A stretch of DNA of 23,531 bases from CAYPZL01 sp964415045 (GTDB lineage: Bacteria > Planctomycetota > Phycisphaerae > Sedimentisphaerales > Anaerobacaceae): positions 1-23,531 of the forward strand of contig CAYPZL010000080.1 of the NCBI GenBank assembly GCA_964415045.1. Direction: 5' to 3'. The notes beneath the pieces are model-generated. The model was not told the DNA's origin. It searched no databases and saw only the letters and a program-made list of their open reading frames with translations. Positions 16,363 to 23,531 of this stretch are shown piece by piece; position 1 is the first letter of the stretch; each line of letters starts with the position of its first letter. The translations under genes and the position numbers were made by a program.

Positions 16363-19351
16363 GTGCGGGAGAATCGTTGCTCCTGGAGCTGCGGTCCCCA
16401 AGCAGTTCGATCATCGCTTTGCCCAGGGCGTTGCCGATGAGGAAGTAACTCTCGGCGTTGCCGCACCAGTGGTGGCCGTGGCTTACGTTCGGTGACTCCT
16501 GCGGATCGCGCCAGAAGTCGTGGGTGATGACGAAAGCAGCGTTATGGATCTGGCGTGCTCCGCGCTTCTGGGCCTCCCGGAAGGCGGCCATGTTGCCACG
16601 CGTATCCGGTCCGCCGTTGCCGAGCTCGCCGATAACGACGGGCAGATCAGGCAACCGGAATTCCGCGCGCAGGTCCTTCACCAGGTTCACCAGGTTCCTG
16701 TCATATTCCGGTATGGCCTTCGGATTACACATGTCGTTCCAGCCCTGCATCCAGACAAACCCGGCAATCTCGTAGCCGCCGCCGTCGTAACCGGGGAAAT
16801 CGTCGCTCAGGTTGTCCAGGGCCTCGCGCACTTCCGCGAGCATCTGCCTGTAGCAGGGGCCCACCTGACCGCCGGAACTGGGGGGACGAAAATCGGCAAA
16901 CAGGCTCTTGCCTCCCCAGGCGGTCTTGATGAGCATCACCTGGTTGTCGTAGAAATCGCCGACGACGTGGCCAAACTGAAGCTCCGGCCCGATATGACTG
17001 CCGTGCCCGTATCCGGTATATCCGACGGTCAAGCCGCCGGCCAGCAGCCCCTGCTTCGGGGTCTTGTACCGGACCCATACATCATCACGCACGGTCCATT
17101 TTCCCCCGGCGTCTTTCAGATGGACATACATGGAAGCGAGAGGCGAATTCGCCATGACGTATTCGAGATTTCCCTTGCCGCCATTGTAGTTCTTCGGGTC
17201 GTCCATCTCGACCACGCCCTGGCCCTGCATGTTCGACTGGCCGGCAAGGATGAAGACCTTGACGGGACTTTTGCCTGCTTGTTTGAGGAGGGCGCCGGGA
17301 GTCTCGTTGATCCAGACGGTCATCGCTCCCTTTTCCCTGTTGGTCCACGCATAGTACGGCACGGCCGTCAGCGTCACAGGCCGATGCCGGGCGTCAAGGC
17401 CTTTGCCCTGAAGAACCGTCACGCCTCCGAGCAATCCGGCGCGATGCTCGGCACGCAGCTCGGCCTCGGGCGGCAACGTCACGCTCAGAACGTCCGCGTC
17501 GGGGTGGTCCGCCGCTTCGATACAGTAGATGATCGGGCCGCGCATCAACGCCACCTTGCCCCGGTCCGCCTCGACGTTCTCATGTGCGTGCACCCGGCGG
17601 ATCGGCATCGCCAGGTTCAGTTCCACGATGTCCCCGCCGTTCCACGAACGTTTCAGGTGGACGTAACCGTCCGGTTCCGGTGTGGCGTCGATTGTCTTTC
17701 CGTTGACTTTCAACTCGACGTCAGCGGCCTCCGATTCGGCGAAGCGGTACAAATCGCCGGGGACGGGCCGGCCCAGCGCCCAGCCCGGTATCCGCACGCA
17801 CATCTCGAAAGCGGAGGCCTGCTCGGGTGTGACCGTCAACTTCACGTGACCGTCCCACGGGTAGCGGGTCTCCTGGACCAGTTTCACCTTCGCGCCGTCA
17901 TCCATGGCAAGCGTGGCCTCTCCTGCGGCGAAGAGGTTGACATACAGCGTGCCTTTGCCCCGGGCGTAAACCAGCCCGCCTACCTGCGGAATGATCCGCG
18001 TCAGGTTCGTCGGACAGCACGCCAGGCCGATCCAGGAACTGCGTCTTGCCCCCTTGCTTTCCAGCGGGTTCTGATAGAAGAAACCGTCGCCGGCAAGCGA
18101 GATGCCCGCCAGGACGGCGTTGTACAGCGCCAGTTCCATCACGTCAGCGTGTTTGGCCTGTGCTTTGAGCAGGTTCATTCGGTGCTGCCAGAGCACGTGG
18201 GCGATTGAGGCGCACGATTCGCAATACGTTCGATTGGGCAGCAGGTAGGGGTCGCCGAATCCCTCATCGCCGTACTGGGCGGTGCCGACGGCGCCGTTGA
18301 CGTACATCTTGCGACCGACCACGTCTCGCCAGAGCCTGTCGACGGCTCGTTCATATTCCGGCGCGTCCATGAAACGGGCGATATCGGCCATGGCCGCATA
18401 GATGTATCCGGCCCGCACCGCGTGGCCGACGGCCTCGGTCTGCTCGATCAGCGGCTTGTGGTCCTGCATCCGGCCGTTGCGCCAGCGCAGACTGGCATGC
18501 CACTTCGCGCGGCGGTATTCCTGATCGGTCTGGCCTTCGACACGCTCGGGCACGACCAGCGGGCCGGGCTCGAACGGTTTTCGCGTCGCGCCGTGGAGAT
18601 GGCCGCGCTCGTCGAGAAGGAACCGGGACAGCTCCAGGTAGCGTCGCTCGCCGGTGGCGCGATACAGTTTGACCAGGGCCAGCTCGATCTCCTCGTGTCC
18701 GCCCACGTCATACCGCTTGCCCGGTCCGAAGACGCTGTCGATGTGGTCGGCGAACCGCTTCGCCGCCTCGGTCGCCCTGGTTTGCCCGGTGAGTCGCTGA
18801 TGTTCGACGGCCATCTCAAAAAAATGTCCCGCGTTGTACATCTGATGCTCCAGACGCAGGTCGTCCCACTTCCGGTCGAGCCCGTTGACAATGAAGTAGG
18901 AGATCAGGTACCCGTCTTCCTGCTGAGCCGCCAGGATGCGATCCAGAATCCCTTCGACGCGTTGACGCAACTCGGGATCGTCGTGATGCTGCAAGGAGTA
19001 CATTGCCCCTTCCATGGCCTTGTGGAGGTCCGAATCGAAGGCATGGTGGCCGCGCAGGGGGCCGTCGAATGTTCCGGCCGCCTTGTCGAAGTTGGTGACG
19101 TGCCCGTTGCGCTCCAGACAGTCCAGCGCGTGGGGGACGGTCACTTCGTGATGGGTCCGCAGGCGCGGGCCCCAGAAGCTGCCGTGCAGCTCCACCTGAC
19201 TGTGATTCACCTCCTCCAGCCCTCGCAGCGGCGGTACATCGGCTCCGGCCCCCGCAAGCGTACAGCCAAGCGAAAGGAGGAAGACCATTCGTTGAAGAGG
19301 ACGCACGGAGGTTCTGACGCCGGGCCTGTCGGTAGCGATGTGCTCTTTCAT
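16304..19351 (-). CDS. Exported GH127 beta-L-arabinofuranosidase fused to a SASA-type esterase
   Basis: A 1015-residue in-frame fusion. The N-terminus has a long basic region and then a signal-like stretch (MVFLLSLGCTLAGAGA, 22-37). GH127 spans about 45-690: YDVGGHEEIELALVKLY (214-230), TYCESCASIAHVLWQHR (375-391) with Glu378 and Cys380, and ACCPTN (444-449) with Cys445/Cys446. These match the zinc-bound Glu/Cys centre of beta-L-arabinofuranosidases. A second catalytic domain starts immediately: VKVFILAGQSNMQG (697-710) with Ser706, FVWMQGWNDM (865-874), and HGHHWCGNAESY (958-969) with the likely catalytic His. This is a SASA/CE6-type acetylesterase. The start at 19351 has AAGGAA upstream; ATG 19288 is an alternative. 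It is third in the GH32-DUF1080-GH127 operon. The last ~19 residues are antisense to the neighbouring gene and look like low-complexity extension. Confidence 0.88.
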   Translation of the reverse strand: MKEHIATDRPGVRTSVRPLQRMVFLLSLGCTLAGAGADVPPLRGLEEVNHSQVELHGSFWGPRLRTHHEVTVPHALDCLERNGHVTNFDKAAGTFDGPLRGHHAFDSDLHKAMEGAMYSLQHHDDPELRQRVEGILDRILAAQQEDGYLISYFIVNGLDRKWDDLRLEHQMYNAGHFFEMAVEHQRLTGQTRATEAAKRFADHIDSVFGPGKRYDVGGHEEIELALVKLYRATGERRYLELSRFLLDERGHLHGATRKPFEPGPLVVPERVEGQTDQEYRRAKWHASLRWRNGRMQDHKPLIEQTEAVGHAVRAGYIYAAMADIARFMDAPEYERAVDRLWRDVVGRKMYVNGAVGTAQYGDEGFGDPYLLPNRTYCESCASIAHVLWQHRMNLLKAQAKHADVMELALYNAVLAGISLAGDGFFYQNPLESKGARRSSWIGLACCPTNLTRIIPQVGGLVYARGKGTLYVNLFAAGEATLAMDDGAKVKLVQETRYPWDGHVKLTVTPEQASAFEMCVRIPGWALGRPVPGDLYRFAESEAADVELKVNGKTIDATPEPDGYVHLKRSWNGGDIVELNLAMPIRRVHAHENVEADRGKVALMRGPIIYCIEAADHPDADVLSVTLPPEAELRAEHRAGLLGGVTVLQGKGLDARHRPVTLTAVPYYAWTNREKGAMTVWINETPGALLKQAGKSPVKVFILAGQSNMQGQGVVEMDDPKNYNGGKGNLEYVMANSPLASMYVHLKDAGGKWTVRDDVWVRYKTPKQGLLAGGLTVGYTGYGHGSHIGPELQFGHVVGDFYDNQVMLIKTAWGGKSLFADFRPPSSGGQVGPCYRQMLAEVREALDNLSDDFPGYDGGGYEIAGFVWMQGWNDMCNPKAIPEYDRNLVNLVKDLRAEFRLPDLPVVIGELGNGGPDTRGNMAAFREAQKRGARQIHNAAFVITHDFWRDPQESPNVSHGHHWCGNAESYFLIGNALGKAMIELLGDRSSRSNDSPALTAASADACDSARAARRGR

Positions 19352-19378
19352 ACGGCTCGTTCCTTGTCGTGACGAGAT

Positions 19379-19405
19379 GCCGCCGACGGTGCCATCCGTC
19401 GCGGC
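19379..19405 (-). other. Ten-bp hairpin between DUF1080 and GH127 genes
   Basis: Left arm 19379-19389 pairs with 19396-19405 over ten base pairs with one bulged C (19383) and a 6-nt loop (19390-19395). It sits in the 88-nt gap upstream of the GH127 ribosome-binding site. No T-run follows, so partial termination, mRNA stabilisation or processing are all possible. Confidence 0.45.
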
Positions 19406-19439
19406 GCTTGTGAGGACGAGATCAGTTATCGCGGGCAGG

Positions 19440-20177
19440 TCACAGCGGTCGAATCCACACGTTGCGGAAGCGCACGGGGTTGCCGTGGTCCTGGAGATAG
19501 AGCGGTCCTTTCTCAGCGATGCCCTTGAGGGGCGCGGCGGTGGTGGGCCGGCCGTCGACGGGAATATGGTCCTGGATGAGCACACCGTTATGCAGCACCG
19601 TAAACGAGCCGGGCTGGGTCCCGCCGTTGGGAAGCGACTTCGGCGCGTGGAAGATGATGTCGTAGCTCTGCCACTGGCCCGGTTTACGACAAGCGTTCAC
19701 GAGTGGGGGATTGTGGCCGTAGAAGGCGCCGCACTGGCCGTTGAAATACGTCTTGTTGTTGTAGGAATCGAGGATCTGGATCTCGTAGCGGCCCATGAGA
19801 TAGACGCCGCTGTTGCCGCGGCCCTGACCGTTACCCTTCACGACCGCAGGCGCCGCCCATTCGACGTGCAACTGGCAGTCGCCAAACTCCTCTTTCGAGA
19901 AGATCCCGCCGGTGGGCGTGGTCTCCATGAAGCCGTCCCCCAGTCTCCATTTGGGCTCTGCGCCGCGTTGCCCGCGAAACCGGGATAGGTCCTTGCCGTC
20001 GAAGAGCACGACGGCATCCGCCGGTGGGCCGCCGATGGGACCCGGATCGACCACCGGTGGTTCTACGTCCTTCTTCGGTTGATCCGCCGCCGAGGCGCCG
20101 ATGACCAGCCCGGCGAGAAGCACGCCTGCCAGGGCCACCGTGCCGAGCAGTACTCTCGAGTACACTGAAGTTCTCAT
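19440..20177 (-). CDS. Secreted DUF1080 (3-keto-disaccharide hydrolase-like) protein
   Basis: A 245-residue protein with a signal peptide (1-30, ending GASA) and a Pro-rich linker (35-52). One DUF1080/PF06439 beta-jelly-roll domain follows: VVLFDGKDLSRFRG (56-69), GGIFSKEEFGDCQLHVEW (90-107), GNSGVYLMGRYEIQILDS and, at the end, PVRFRNVWIRPL. Members of this family hydrolyse or eliminate 3-keto-glycosides and are found next to Gfo/Idh/MocA oxidoreductases; others are uncharacterised. ATG 20177 has GGAGG at 8-nt spacing, better than an upstream in-frame start at 20192. It lies in the middle of the GH32-DUF1080-GH127 operon, flanked by a hairpin on each side. Confidence 0.88.
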   Translation of the reverse strand: MRTSVYSRVLLGTVALAGVLLAGLVIGASAADQPKKDVEPPVVDPGPIGGPPADAVVLFDGKDLSRFRGQRGAEPKWRLGDGFMETTPTGGIFSKEEFGDCQLHVEWAAPAVVKGNGQGRGNSGVYLMGRYEIQILDSYNNKTYFNGQCGAFYGHNPPLVNACRKPGQWQSYDIIFHAPKSLPNGGTQPGSFTVLHNGVLIQDHIPVDGRPTTAAPLKGIAEKGPLYLQDHGNPVRFRNVWIRPL

Positions 20178-20265
20178 TGCAGATACCTCCATTTCTTATC
20201 CGTTTCTTTGACAGCGCAGGCGGCGGAACCGCATCCGTCGTCCTGTCGCGCGTTTGTCCTTGGGA

Positions 20266-20296
20266 TAGGGCCGAAGGAACGGACCGCTCGGCCCTA
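20266..20296 (-). other. Nine-bp perfect hairpin overlapping the GH32 stop codon
   Basis: TAGGGCCGA (20266-20274) and TCGGCCCTA (20288-20296) pair perfectly across a 13-nt loop. The minus-strand stop codon TAG (20296-20294) is the first base triplet of the stem. No T-run follows. It may protect the GH32 mRNA end or reduce read-through into the DUF1080 gene, whose start is 89 nt further on. Confidence 0.55.
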
Positions 20297-22480
20297 CCAG
20301 GGATTCGTCGGGGCCATTTCCCAGGCCCGGAGCGACTCGATTTCAATGGATCCCCCTTCGCTGAAGAGCTTGATTCCCAGGCTGTCTTGCTGGCTGGGGT
20401 AGATGCGCTGGGTGATGCATTGCCGGTCGTTGGCGAAGACCTCCAGGATGGACTGATCCAGGAAGACGCGGAGTTGCAATTTTTCGTCGGGCCGCAGCCT
20501 CAGCGGGGCTTCCTGCGCCGTGACTTGTGGATTCTCGCCGCCTTTCATGCAGAACGTGTAGTGTTTGATGTCGTCCACGCTCGACCGGCTCACATCAATC
20601 TTCAGGCGATGCGTGGCTCGGTCGCACTCGATGGCCGTCTGTTCCCGCCCATCGGGGGAGCAGCGCACCTTGAGGCCGAATCGCTTCGCCTCGCCCGGAT
20701 CGATCGTCAGTGCCAGTTCCAGGCAATCGCCGCGCACATCTTGCAGCGTGATCTCGGCGCCGTCGGCTACCCGCAGGCCCTCGTGCTCGACGGGATGCAT
20801 CCGAAGTTGTTCGAGCTCGACGGGCGGCCGGATGCGCAGGGTTCCGTCGCTACCCAGAGAAAAGACGCGCGGCAGGGTCATAGTCCCGCTCCATCCATAG
20901 TCGTTCCGATTGCGTCGATCCAGGACCCAGGCCCACATGATGCGCCGTCCCTTTTCGTCGATCAGAGTCTCCGGGGCGAAGCAGGTGCCGCCAGGCCAGT
21001 TCATCCGCCGGTGAATCTCCGGATGGAACTGCTCGTTCTTCCAGGTTCCCAGGTAATAGCGACAGCCGCGGGCGTGGCTGATGCACAGGAGCATGTGCTT
21101 GTCGCCCAGCTTGAAGAAGTCCGGGCAGGAGACGTCCTCGAAATCGTTGACGTCGGGCATGTCCCTGCTCATGAACGGGCCCACGTAGTGCCACTTCGCC
21201 AGCGTATCGGCCTTGAACACGGTGGGGTTGGATCCGCCGAAGATCGCGTAGTACGTATCGCCCTCCAGCCATCCGTGCGGGTCCCACGAGCTGTAGAGCT
21301 TCTCTTCGCGGCTGCCTTTGGGAGGAATCGGGATGATCGGGTTGGAAGGGAGCTTGATCCAGCGGTCCAATTCCGGCTCGGCGCTCGTGGCGATGCAATT
21401 GCCCGCTCCGACCCCGTGGTAGAGCATGGTGGCCTGGCCCTGTTTGTTCACGAAACAGTTGCCGCTGAATATCCCGCGGTCCACGTCGCCCGGCGCCGGA
21501 GCCAATGCCGGGCTGTGCCAGCGCCAGTGCAGCAGGTCTTTGCTGGAGACGTGGCCCCAGCAATGGCCGCGATGGTCCTGGAAGATGTAGCAGAGGTGGT
21601 ATTTGCCTCGCCAGTAGATCGCCCCGTTGGAGTCGAACGGCATGCAGCGCCCCTCGGGACTGACGAAGTGGTACTTCGGGCGATGCGGGTCGCTGAGGAG
21701 CTTCTCTCGAAACTGCCGCTGTCCGGAGACCAGCGCGTCCTGATCGCTGACCGAAGACCGGGTCGCCAGCATGCCGCCGAGAAATCCATTGGGTGCGGTG
21801 ATCATCGTGGGCTGCTCGCCTTCGAGCACCAGAGAGCCGGCGGCGATTCTCGCACCGCCGGTAAGATACATCTCCGGGAAGACGCCCATCCGGTCCGCGC
21901 GCTGTCCTTCGTCGAACGTCCACCACGCCAGCGGTGCGGGATCGCAGCGCCGGTTCGGTTTGAGTGCGGAAATCTGCTCCGCGCTCAGCGCCACGTCGTA
22001 GATTCTGGCGTCATCGATCCTGCCGCGAAAACAGGATGTATCCGTCGTGTCGAGGTGGCGCTTCCCGAACAGGACGACGCTGCCCGGGCCAAAGCTCTGA
22101 CGCGCATCGATTGCGTGGGCCGCGTATTCCGCGCCGTCGCGATAGATGGTGACATTTTTGCCCTTGTAGACGATTGCCACCTGCACGAACCGGTTCGGGC
22201 CGGCGGTTTCGGCCGCGCGTGACTTCTGATCCCGCTGGCTTCGCCGGTGAAAGTCACTGCCGGCCATCCATTTCGCCGAGGCCAGCTCGCCGAAGACGAT
22301 CCCGTCGAAATGGCTTTTCATGTCGTCAATGGTCAGGGCGCTTCCGCCGCCCTGGGCCAGATCGGCGGGCGCCGCCCACACCACCAGCGTCTTGTCCCCG
22401 ATTTCCTCTCGCAGTTGCCCCTGCGCGTGGCCATTGCCAAAGATCGTGAGCGTCATCAGAAGTGCAGCCGCTACTCTCAT
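20294..22480 (-). CDS. Secreted LamG-type + divergent GH32 glycoside hydrolase
   Basis: A 728-residue protein with a short signal peptide (1-19, ending NGHA). Residues about 22-175 are a concanavalin/LamG-like domain ending RIDDARIYDVALSAEQISAL. The GH32 five-bladed propeller begins near 268: MPFDSNGAIYW (280-290) replaces the classical WMNDPNG but keeps Asp283, YHLCYIFQ (294-301), GIFSGNCFVN (336-345) and SSWDPHGWLEGD (397-408), where the usual Arg of RDP is Trp399. FEDVSCPDFFKLGD (447-460) stands at the ECPD acid/base site. A C-terminal beta-sandwich (about 570-728) ends with LRVFLDQSILEVFAND. GH32 enzymes act on fructans, sucrose and related beta-fructosides, but these changes make substrate uncertain. 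ATG 22480 has AGGAG upstream. It heads the minus operon behind a near-consensus promoter. Confidence 0.85.
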   Translation of the reverse strand: MRVAAALLMTLTIFGNGHAQGQLREEIGDKTLVVWAAPADLAQGGGSALTIDDMKSHFDGIVFGELASAKWMAGSDFHRRSQRDQKSRAAETAGPNRFVQVAIVYKGKNVTIYRDGAEYAAHAIDARQSFGPGSVVLFGKRHLDTTDTSCFRGRIDDARIYDVALSAEQISALKPNRRCDPAPLAWWTFDEGQRADRMGVFPEMYLTGGARIAAGSLVLEGEQPTMITAPNGFLGGMLATRSSVSDQDALVSGQRQFREKLLSDPHRPKYHFVSPEGRCMPFDSNGAIYWRGKYHLCYIFQDHRGHCWGHVSSKDLLHWRWHSPALAPAPGDVDRGIFSGNCFVNKQGQATMLYHGVGAGNCIATSAEPELDRWIKLPSNPIIPIPPKGSREEKLYSSWDPHGWLEGDTYYAIFGGSNPTVFKADTLAKWHYVGPFMSRDMPDVNDFEDVSCPDFFKLGDKHMLLCISHARGCRYYLGTWKNEQFHPEIHRRMNWPGGTCFAPETLIDEKGRRIMWAWVLDRRNRNDYGWSGTMTLPRVFSLGSDGTLRIRPPVELEQLRMHPVEHEGLRVADGAEITLQDVRGDCLELALTIDPGEAKRFGLKVRCSPDGREQTAIECDRATHRLKIDVSRSSVDDIKHYTFCMKGGENPQVTAQEAPLRLRPDEKLQLRVFLDQSILEVFANDRQCITQRIYPSQQDSLGIKLFSEGGSIEIESLRAWEMAPTNPW

Positions 22481-22556
22481 GCTTTTCTCCTGTCTTTCCT
22501 TCTCTCAAGCCTGTCATTTTCTGCGCGCCGCCGAACAGGCTTTCGTTACACGCAGC

Positions 22557-22585
22557 AGTATAGTCGGTTGGCAGCCATATTTCAA
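22557..22585 (-). promoter_or_regulatory. Strong predicted sigma-70 promoter of the GH32-DUF1080-GH127 operon
   Basis: On the minus strand, TTGAAA (22585-22580), a 17-nt spacer and TATACT (22562-22557) match the consensus at 5/6 and 5/6. The expected start is near 22550, giving a leader of about 70 nt to the ATG at 22480. This is the best promoter match I found in the window. Confidence 0.6.
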
Positions 22586-22668
22586 AGCCCCAGTTCCCGT
22601 ACGAGGAAAGTGTAAGGGTAGACTTTTCCGCTTCTGTCGTTCGATAGGAAGAGCGAGATTTGCTTAGC

Positions 22669-22695
22669 CCGGCCTCGGGCTTCGCCCTTGGCCGG
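22669..22695. other. GC-rich interrupted hairpin
   Basis: CCGGCC (22669-22674) pairs with GGCCGG (22690-22695), and inside it GGGC (22677-22680) pairs with GCCC (22684-22687) around a TTC loop, with a 2x2 mismatch between the stems. It lies downstream of the lamin-tail gene on the minus strand and upstream of the GH32 promoter. It could separate those units, although no T-run follows. The surrounding 22586-22798 shows no gene. Confidence 0.45.
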
Positions 22696-22798
22696 AACCA
22701 GGAGGAGTGTAGACGGTTGCCTCTGCTTCGACCGCCGCTGCTTCGTGTGACAAGAACATGCCGGGCGTACGTCAGTGGTGGGCGTAGGACGCAGGCGG

Positions 22799-23037
22799 TC
22801 CCCGTGCTGTGACCGCATCGTTTTTCGCGGGACGTTTCGCTTGGTCGCCAATTTAGCCGGCATGCATGAGTATCTGTCGTATCTGGGGATTCTCATGAAA
22901 GACTTCAAACAATACGCCCAGGAGAAAACGGCGGAACTGATCCGTGTCAAGCATGAAGCCTGCGCGAATTCCGTCAAAATCTACGACAAGGCCGGCTCCA
23001 TTCTTCGCACGGAATGCACGGCGAACAACCACCGTGC
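22799..23037 (+). pseudogene. Internally deleted remnant of an uncharacterised ~400-aa bacterial protein family
   Basis: The plus-strand frame has two conserved pieces joined together. The first, CCDRIVFRGTF to KDFKQYAQEKTAEL, resembles the N-terminus (CFDRxxFxG...GMxxxLxxxxILxKDF) of a widespread uncharacterised bacterial protein that I recall as roughly 400-450 residues. The second, RVKHEACANSVKIYDKAGS to LRTECTANN, resembles its C-terminus (KHRMxxNxxKMYDKxGxVLRVET). About 300 residues would be missing at the join near 22940. No ribosome-binding site precedes the GTG at 22775 or the later ATGs, and the frame runs into antisense of the lamin-tail gene at 23038. I therefore call it a decayed copy. 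The identification is from memory of the motifs; the family's function is unknown to me. Confidence 0.6.
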
Positions 23038-23531
23038 CTACGAACCGGGAGATGGTGTTGAGGCGATCCAGTTGGCCGGGTCGTTGCCGTAGGCGGCCGG
23101 GTCGATACGGGTCAGGGACGAGCCCTGGCCGTCGGGATTGGCGGGCCAGGGGTCGTTGCCGCTCGGGAAGTCACCGTCCCGGGAGCCGTCGCTGTAGACG
23201 ACGCGGTCGATGCGGAGCCAGTGACGCTCGTCATCGTCCTCGTCGCCCGGCTTGCTGAGCTGGATCTTCTCGCTGCCGTTGGACAGGCTGCCCGCGCCCC
23301 AGGCGAAGACCTGTACGTTGGCCGGGACCGCATATTTGGAGATGAGCAAATCGGCGTCTTTGGTCAGGACGAGGTACTCGCCCGGCGCCAATATCACGGG
23401 TGGGTCGCTCGGGAAGAAAAGCTCGATGCCCGGATCGTCGGGGTCGTCGGTGAAGCGCCACGGCGCGTCCCGGAGCGCATCGTACAGTGTCACGGGGGCG
23501 TCGGTGATGTTGAGCAGTTCGACGTACTCCG
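23038..23531 (-). CDS. C-terminal part of a lamin-tail-domain protein (5' end outside window)
   Basis: The frame is open to the window edge, so the gene begins beyond 23531; translation there reads EYVELLNITDAPVTLYD, and a GTG at 23493 is internal. The 164 visible residues form one lamin-tail (LTD) immunoglobulin-like domain: EYVELLN at the start, VILAPGEYLVLTKD in the middle, RIDRVVYSDGS, then the closing DPWPANPDGQGSSLTRID and NWIASTPSPGS. LTD domains occur in large secreted or surface proteins of Planctomycetota and related bacteria, often with CotH or other adhesion-like domains. The stop TAG abuts the end of the pseudogene, so the last residues may be native or altered. It is apparently not in an operon with GH32. 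Confidence 0.8.
   Translation of the reverse strand, partial: EYVELLNITDAPVTLYDALRDAPWRFTDDPDDPGIELFFPSDPPVILAPGEYLVLTKDADLLISKYAVPANVQVFAWGAGSLSNGSEKIQLSKPGDEDDDERHWLRIDRVVYSDGSRDGDFPSGNDPWPANPDGQGSSLTRIDPAAYGNDPANWIASTPSPGS

Noticed and set aside
16520..18208. 562-codon plus-strand frame opposite the GH127-esterase fusion
   Set aside because: Antisense shadow of a gene with conserved active sites; no start signal or recognisable domain.
20177..22222. 681-codon plus-strand frame opposite the GH32 gene
   Set aside because: Antisense shadow; its start lies on the DUF1080 start region and it has no family features.
22724..22735. Possible second copy of the remnant's CFDR motif (TGC TTC GAC CGC)
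   Set aside because: Only four codons match and the frame stops soon after; chance is likely.
22775..23092. A 105-aa intact gene on the plus strand
   Set aside because: It starts at GTG without a ribosome-binding site, joins N- and C-terminal pieces of a much longer family, and ends antisense to the lamin-tail gene; a remnant explains it better.
1..23531. CRISPR array, tRNA, rRNA, integrase, att site, toxin-antitoxin or defence genes
   Set aside because: None seen on either strand: no regularly spaced repeats, no cloverleaf-like element and no such protein motifs.

Overview
The window is a carbohydrate-processing locus from a GC-rich bacterium. I infer a member of the Planctomycetota, most likely Phycisphaerae-like. 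The reasons are the number of exported glycan enzymes, an exported methyltransferase-like/PQQ-propeller fusion, a Tat-exported Gfo/Idh/MocA oxidoreductase, an exported DUF1080 protein and a lamin-tail-domain protein, with no SusC/SusD pair. Lineage is inferred from family content only; there is no rRNA, tRNA or marker gene here.

Layout. (1) Positions 1-212 are non-coding and hold small palindromes and an imperfect direct repeat of the kind dispersed in genomes. (2) Positions 213-7232 (minus) are a tight three-gene operon: exported methyltransferase-like + PQQ beta-propeller protein, GH29 alpha-L-fucosidase, and GH94 N,N'-diacetylchitobiose phosphorylase. (3) Positions 7233-7508 are a divergent promoter region with a plausible sigma-70 promoter on each strand. 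(4) Positions 7509-16362 (plus) hold a secreted GH38 alpha-mannosidase, a sodium:solute symporter, a secreted sialate O-acetylesterase-type esterase and a Tat-signal Gfo/Idh/MocA oxidoreductase. (5) Positions 16304-22480 (minus) hold an exported GH127 + SASA-esterase fusion, a DUF1080 protein and a LamG + divergent GH32 enzyme, driven by a near-consensus promoter at 22557-22585. This block runs tail to tail into the oxidoreductase gene with a 59-nt overlap. (6) Positions 22586-23037 hold a long hairpin and an internally deleted remnant of a roughly 400-aa uncharacterised protein family. (7) Positions 23038-23531 (minus) are the C-terminal end of a lamin-tail-domain protein that runs off the window.

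How they may work together (inference). Exported enzymes remove mannose, arabinofuranose, acetyl groups and possibly fructose or related sugars. The symporter imports released sugar. The fucosidase, which has no signal peptide, and the chitobiose phosphorylase act in the cytoplasm. The set mannosidase + fucosidase + diacetylchitobiose phosphorylase would suit the core of an N-glycan-like oligosaccharide. The oxidoreductase and the DUF1080 protein could be partners in oxidative (3-keto) glycoside cleavage.

I found no CRISPR array, RNA gene, integrase, intact insertion sequence or defence system. The most unusual items are the GH127-esterase fusion, the active-site changes in the GH32-like enzyme, the exported methyltransferase-like domain, and the deletion remnant next to the lamin-tail gene.
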